This document shows, piece by piece, positions 61,052 through 64,000 of a stretch of DNA of 64,000 nucleotides. The position numbers and the translations under genes were made by a program. Every line of letters begins with the position of its first letter. The stretch's first letter is position 1. Source of the DNA: Neurospora intermedia (lineage: Eukaryota; Ascomycota; Sordariomycetes; Sordariales; Sordariaceae); contig BTPP01000004.1 in assembly GCA_037102815.1 (NCBI GenBank), positions 2,542,001 to 2,606,000 of the forward strand, written 5' to 3'. Below the pieces are notes generated by a model, which searched no databases, was not told where the DNA came from, and was given only the letters and a program-made list of their open reading frames with translations.

Positions 61052-62183
61052 TGGTCACACGACGGGACGGGTTATCGCAGGTACCTACCTTGCCTACTGT
61101 AGTGGTACCTATCAGATGTGGTGGGCTCAACTCGCATCCCACGGGCGCGGGAGCTCCTCTGCGCCCAACGATCAACGCCCATTACCTCATTGCGTGCCAG
61201 TAAGGTAGGTACTTTCCATTTTGAGCCACCCTCCACCCGCCTCCACCGGCTCTGCGGCCGCCTCCGCCAGGTGGGTCCCGTCGCTACATAGGTACCACAC
61301 CTCACTAGAGGTACAGTAGAAACCCCCCCTTTTGCAACTAATGCGGGCAGCTCAAAATCTTTACAAAAGGGGGGGTTTTGCAAAAGGAGGTGCATGCGCA
61401 CAGACCAGAAATGGGCTTCTTGGCCACTGGATGACTGCCAATGGACTAAAAAGTGGGTCTTCCAGGCCGGCCAGGCCTCCGGTATACGGGTATAAGAGTG
61501 CCCGCCCCACCAAATTCGACCCCTGCTTTTGCAAATCCGGGCTGTTAGCATTGCAAATTGCAGGTTGCAGGAATTACCACCAGAGGGAATGCAGGCAGTC
61601 GAAATCCTTTGCAAAAGGGGGGGTTTTGCAAAAGAGGGGGGTTGCAAAAGCAGGGGTTTCTACTGTACATAGGTAGGTACGTACTTTAGGTAGCTGAAGC
61701 CCTACGATAGCGTGTATCCATTCAGGAGATGGACACTTGGTCGAGAGTCGAGACAAAAACACTGCCAATTCTAGCCCACCACAGCCAGGCCAGGCTCCAT
61801 CGTTTTTCATCACCAAAAAACTGGAACAACCAAGCACAAACTTTGGTCTTGTAAAACCTCTTTTCGATGTGGTCAAGTCATTGCAAAAACAGAAAGGAAC
61901 AACACTACAAGCGCGGTCTCTTCAACAGCAAGAGTCCATCTCCCGTCTCTGTTCTTGCACATACTGCGTACCTATATCAGAGTGATAACAAATTGACGGT
62001 TCTGGAATCAACTGAAACGACCCACCGATACGATCCACTACTAGGAACCTTCTCTTCCTTGGCATCATTCCTCACCAACACGCGCCTTCGCCTTTCCTCG
62101 CCAAGTTGGACGACCGTCGGGCATACCTATTTTTGCACTCGCACTCCGAGTCCTCCTCACGAACCTGGTAGAGTACCGTAAAA
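61052..62183. other. Intergenic region between transposon copy 2 and the karyopherin gene
   Basis: Ordinary base composition resumes at once. It contains GGTACCTACC-type short motifs, a MITE (listed separately) and, at its right end, the karyopherin leader. No gene is supported; frames such as 61072-61647 (minus) run across the MITE. Confidence 0.45.
61314..61665. mobile_element. 352-bp MITE with TA target duplication
   Basis: The left end TA|CAGTAGAAACCCC and right end GGGGTTTCTACTG|TA are inverted repeats of about 25 bp (continuing CTTTTGCAA / TTGCAAAAG) flanked by TA. The size, the lack of coding capacity and the CAGTAGAAACC-type end suit a pogo/Tc1-mariner-derived MITE. Inside are two direct copies (about 61341-61389 and 61588-61637) of a G-run unit, CAAAAGGGGGGGTTTTGCAA, itself partly palindromic. 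It is not RIP-mutated, as expected of a repeat shorter than about 400 bp. Confidence 0.8.
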
Positions 62184-64000
62184 ATGGAGCCACTACCCTT
62201 ACCCACCAGTTTGGCTGAGGTGGAACAGGTAAGAGGAATCGTGATAAGAGGATGGCGGATTATTGAACCAGGACGCCCGTAGAGACCACGAGGCTAACAC
62301 GACTCACTTCTGCTGACAGTTGATAATAGCTCTCTATCAGCCAAACCCCCCTGAGACCGTCTCACGCATCCAGGAGATCCTCCAGAGGTTGCAAAAGTCC
62401 CCCGAGGGTTGGCAACTTGCCCAGAGCTTGATTGGAAACCCAAATGACAACATCAAATTCTATGCGGCCTTGACAATTATTGTAAAACTCAACAAAGACA
62501 GGTAGGTACCTTTGCCATGCCATTCCTCTTTCCCGTTAGGCCTTAGCAGACTGACAAACTCACCAAAGTGCCAACCTCAACGACGATGAGGCAAAGGAGC
62601 TGCTTCAAAACATCCTTGGCTGGACAATAGCATCGTGCGCCCAGGGTGTTGCTCCCTTTGTGATCAAAAAGTTGTGCGTTGCTCTTGCCACATTCTTCAT
62701 CCACTTTTCTCAGCTATGGCCCAACTGCCTTCGGCACTTCCTTCACAGTCTCGATATCGGACGGGCTACCCCTATCGAGGCATTGGACGACGCTCTAGAG
62801 ACTCCTATCATTGCCAACAATCTTGAAATTTCGAAACTCAAGGTCGCCGTCTGGTTCGCAACCTCCCTTGTTGAAGAAGTCGGGAAGACGGATATGAATT
62901 CGATCAAGTACATCCATGTACACGAGCGTCTCGTTCGTAATGCCTTCGACTTGGCCTCATTGCTAGCACGCGGATTCCTCCCATCAGATGACGCCTACCA
63001 GACTCAGGGGGAGTCGCTTGTCTGTTTTCAGGTGAGTGAAAGAAACAGGTTTATCTCAGGGTTGCCGATATGGACGAACTGGACGCTGACGATCATGTAG
63101 GCCTGGATTCTCTATGCTCAGCGACTGTCCTCAAATACCGATGTTCTAGTGACACATCTACGGGAACTTGTTGGCCCGGCTCTCAACTGCTTCGCCATCG
63201 ACGATGTATTCCAGCCGGCCGCCGAACTCTTCAGTGACGTACTGAGCAATTATTCGGGATTCTTCACAGAGGCACATTATGCGTCATTGGCCTCTTTGTT
63301 CGACAGCGAATGGGCGGCAGAACACTACAACAGGGTCATTCACGGCGATCATCAGCTTGATGGCATTTCATTTGGTCTTCTCATGCTTGCGTATGGTGAT
63401 GCCAAGGTGTCGGATCTCATGTGTAGCACAGACGAGCGGTCCCAGAGGTTTCTGGCCAGGCTGGCTGGTCTTCTCGCTGCTGATGGCTATCTGGTGGGCG
63501 AGGATTCGATATTTGTCCCTGCCCTGGAGTTCTGGGCCACGTTCGTCGAAACCATGATCGACAATATTTACTCGGAAGACGAAGCAAAAGTAAACGTCTG
63601 GCGCTCGCATGCTGAGCAACACCTCAAGAGCGTCGTGTCGAACTGCTGGAGGAAGGCACAATGGCCCCCTGCAGAGACTTTCGCCGAATGGGATTCCAAT
63701 GAGCGTGTCGGCTTTACGGATGCGAGAAAAGACATAGCGGATATGCTACAATCTATATTCACTCTCGAGAATCTCACTCTGGTCTCATTTTTCTCTGGTC
63801 TTTTCCTCCAGGCCCTCTCTGTTCAGTCATGGGCCGAAGTTGAGGCATCGGCATTCTGTCTCGGATCCCTGTCCGACTGTATCACCGAAGACCCCCAATA
63901 TGACGTGGAGTTAAGCAAGGTCTTTGCTTCACCTTTTTTTGATCTTCTCGGCCAGGCTCAAGGTCCGATCCCGCTACGTCTGCGCCAGACAGGTCTTTTG
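62184..64000 (+). CDS. Importin-beta-family karyopherin (Kap122/importin-13-like), 5' part
   Basis: Exons 62184-62228, 62320-62501, 62569-63031 and 63101-64000 (open at the window end) give about 530 residues so far. The N terminus has the importin-beta N-domain pattern: helices SLAEVEQLIIALYQP, SRIQEILQRLQKSPEGWQLAQ, then NIKFYAALTIIVKLNKD. The rest is helical HEAT-repeat-like sequence (VAPFVIKKLCVALATFF, SLVEEVGK and on). This suits a nuclear transport receptor binding Ran-GTP. I lean to the Kap122/Pdr6/importin-13 group from the N-terminal match, but other karyopherins are possible. The gene is cut by the window edge and further exons are expected. The start is the first ATG, only 15 codons before the first intron. 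Confidence 0.78.

Noticed and set aside
61072-61647. 191-codon minus-strand frame
   Set aside because: It overlaps the MITE and its inverted ends; no similarity outside repeat sequence.
1-64000. CRISPR arrays, bacterial operons, tRNA and rRNA genes
   Set aside because: No regularly spaced direct repeats of that type, and no tRNA B-box with a matching fold was spotted by eye; the window is clearly fungal nuclear DNA.

Overview
The window is nuclear DNA of a filamentous ascomycete, most likely Neurospora (N. crassa or a close relative). Three things point there. Genes carry short (50-150 bp) introns with GTA/GTG donors and CTRAC-like branch sites. The proteins are Sordariales-like, including a 927-residue Hsp98 and an aminopeptidase P whose internal-start form is 614 residues. 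The transposon blocks are AT-rich, poor in CpA/TpG and differ from each other almost only by transitions, the signature of repeat-induced point mutation (RIP).

Layout. (1) 1-16.3 kb is gene-bearing: a caspase-like/homeodomain/rhodanese fusion gene (minus), pbn1 (plus), a sulfotransferase-like P-loop protein (plus), mitochondrial ribosomal protein mL67/Mhr1 (minus) and hsp98 (minus). (2) 16,727-21,146 is a 4.4-kb RIP-mutated DNA transposon with long terminal inverted repeats. (3) 22.8-38.8 kb is a dense housekeeping block: nip7 (plus), glutamate 5-kinase (minus), atp23 (plus), Aurora kinase (minus), tip41 (plus), an unrecognised disordered nuclear-type protein (minus), a FUN14 protein (plus) and Xaa-Pro aminopeptidase P (minus). 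(4) 39,027-61,051 is a second copy of the same DNA transposon, interrupted by an LTR element, itself interrupted by a Ty3/gypsy element, whose left LTR is interrupted by another Ty3/gypsy element. This is a four-layer nest, and every LTR insertion is bounded by an exact 5-bp target duplication. (5) 61.3-61.7 kb holds a 352-bp MITE, and 62,184 to the window end is the 5' part of an importin-beta-type karyopherin gene.

The genes are mostly independent housekeeping units. Several are divergent pairs sharing a short promoter region (caspase-like gene/pbn1, glutamate 5-kinase/atp23, Aurora kinase/tip41, the disordered protein/FUN14 gene). Three encode mitochondrial proteins (mL67, Atp23, FUN14) and a fourth (aminopeptidase P) may have a mitochondrial form. 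Both copies of the DNA transposon lie just upstream of a minus-strand gene (hsp98, ampp), so RIP-generated heterochromatin abuts those promoters.

Most noteworthy: the single-ORF caspase-like + homeodomain + rhodanese architecture; the two-gene Tc1/mariner-like transposon whose ends look unmutated and whose apparent target duplication is not TA; and the precisely datable order of the four nested insertions. Exon boundaries were placed by hand from splice signals, reading-frame continuity and family similarity; no search or computation was run.
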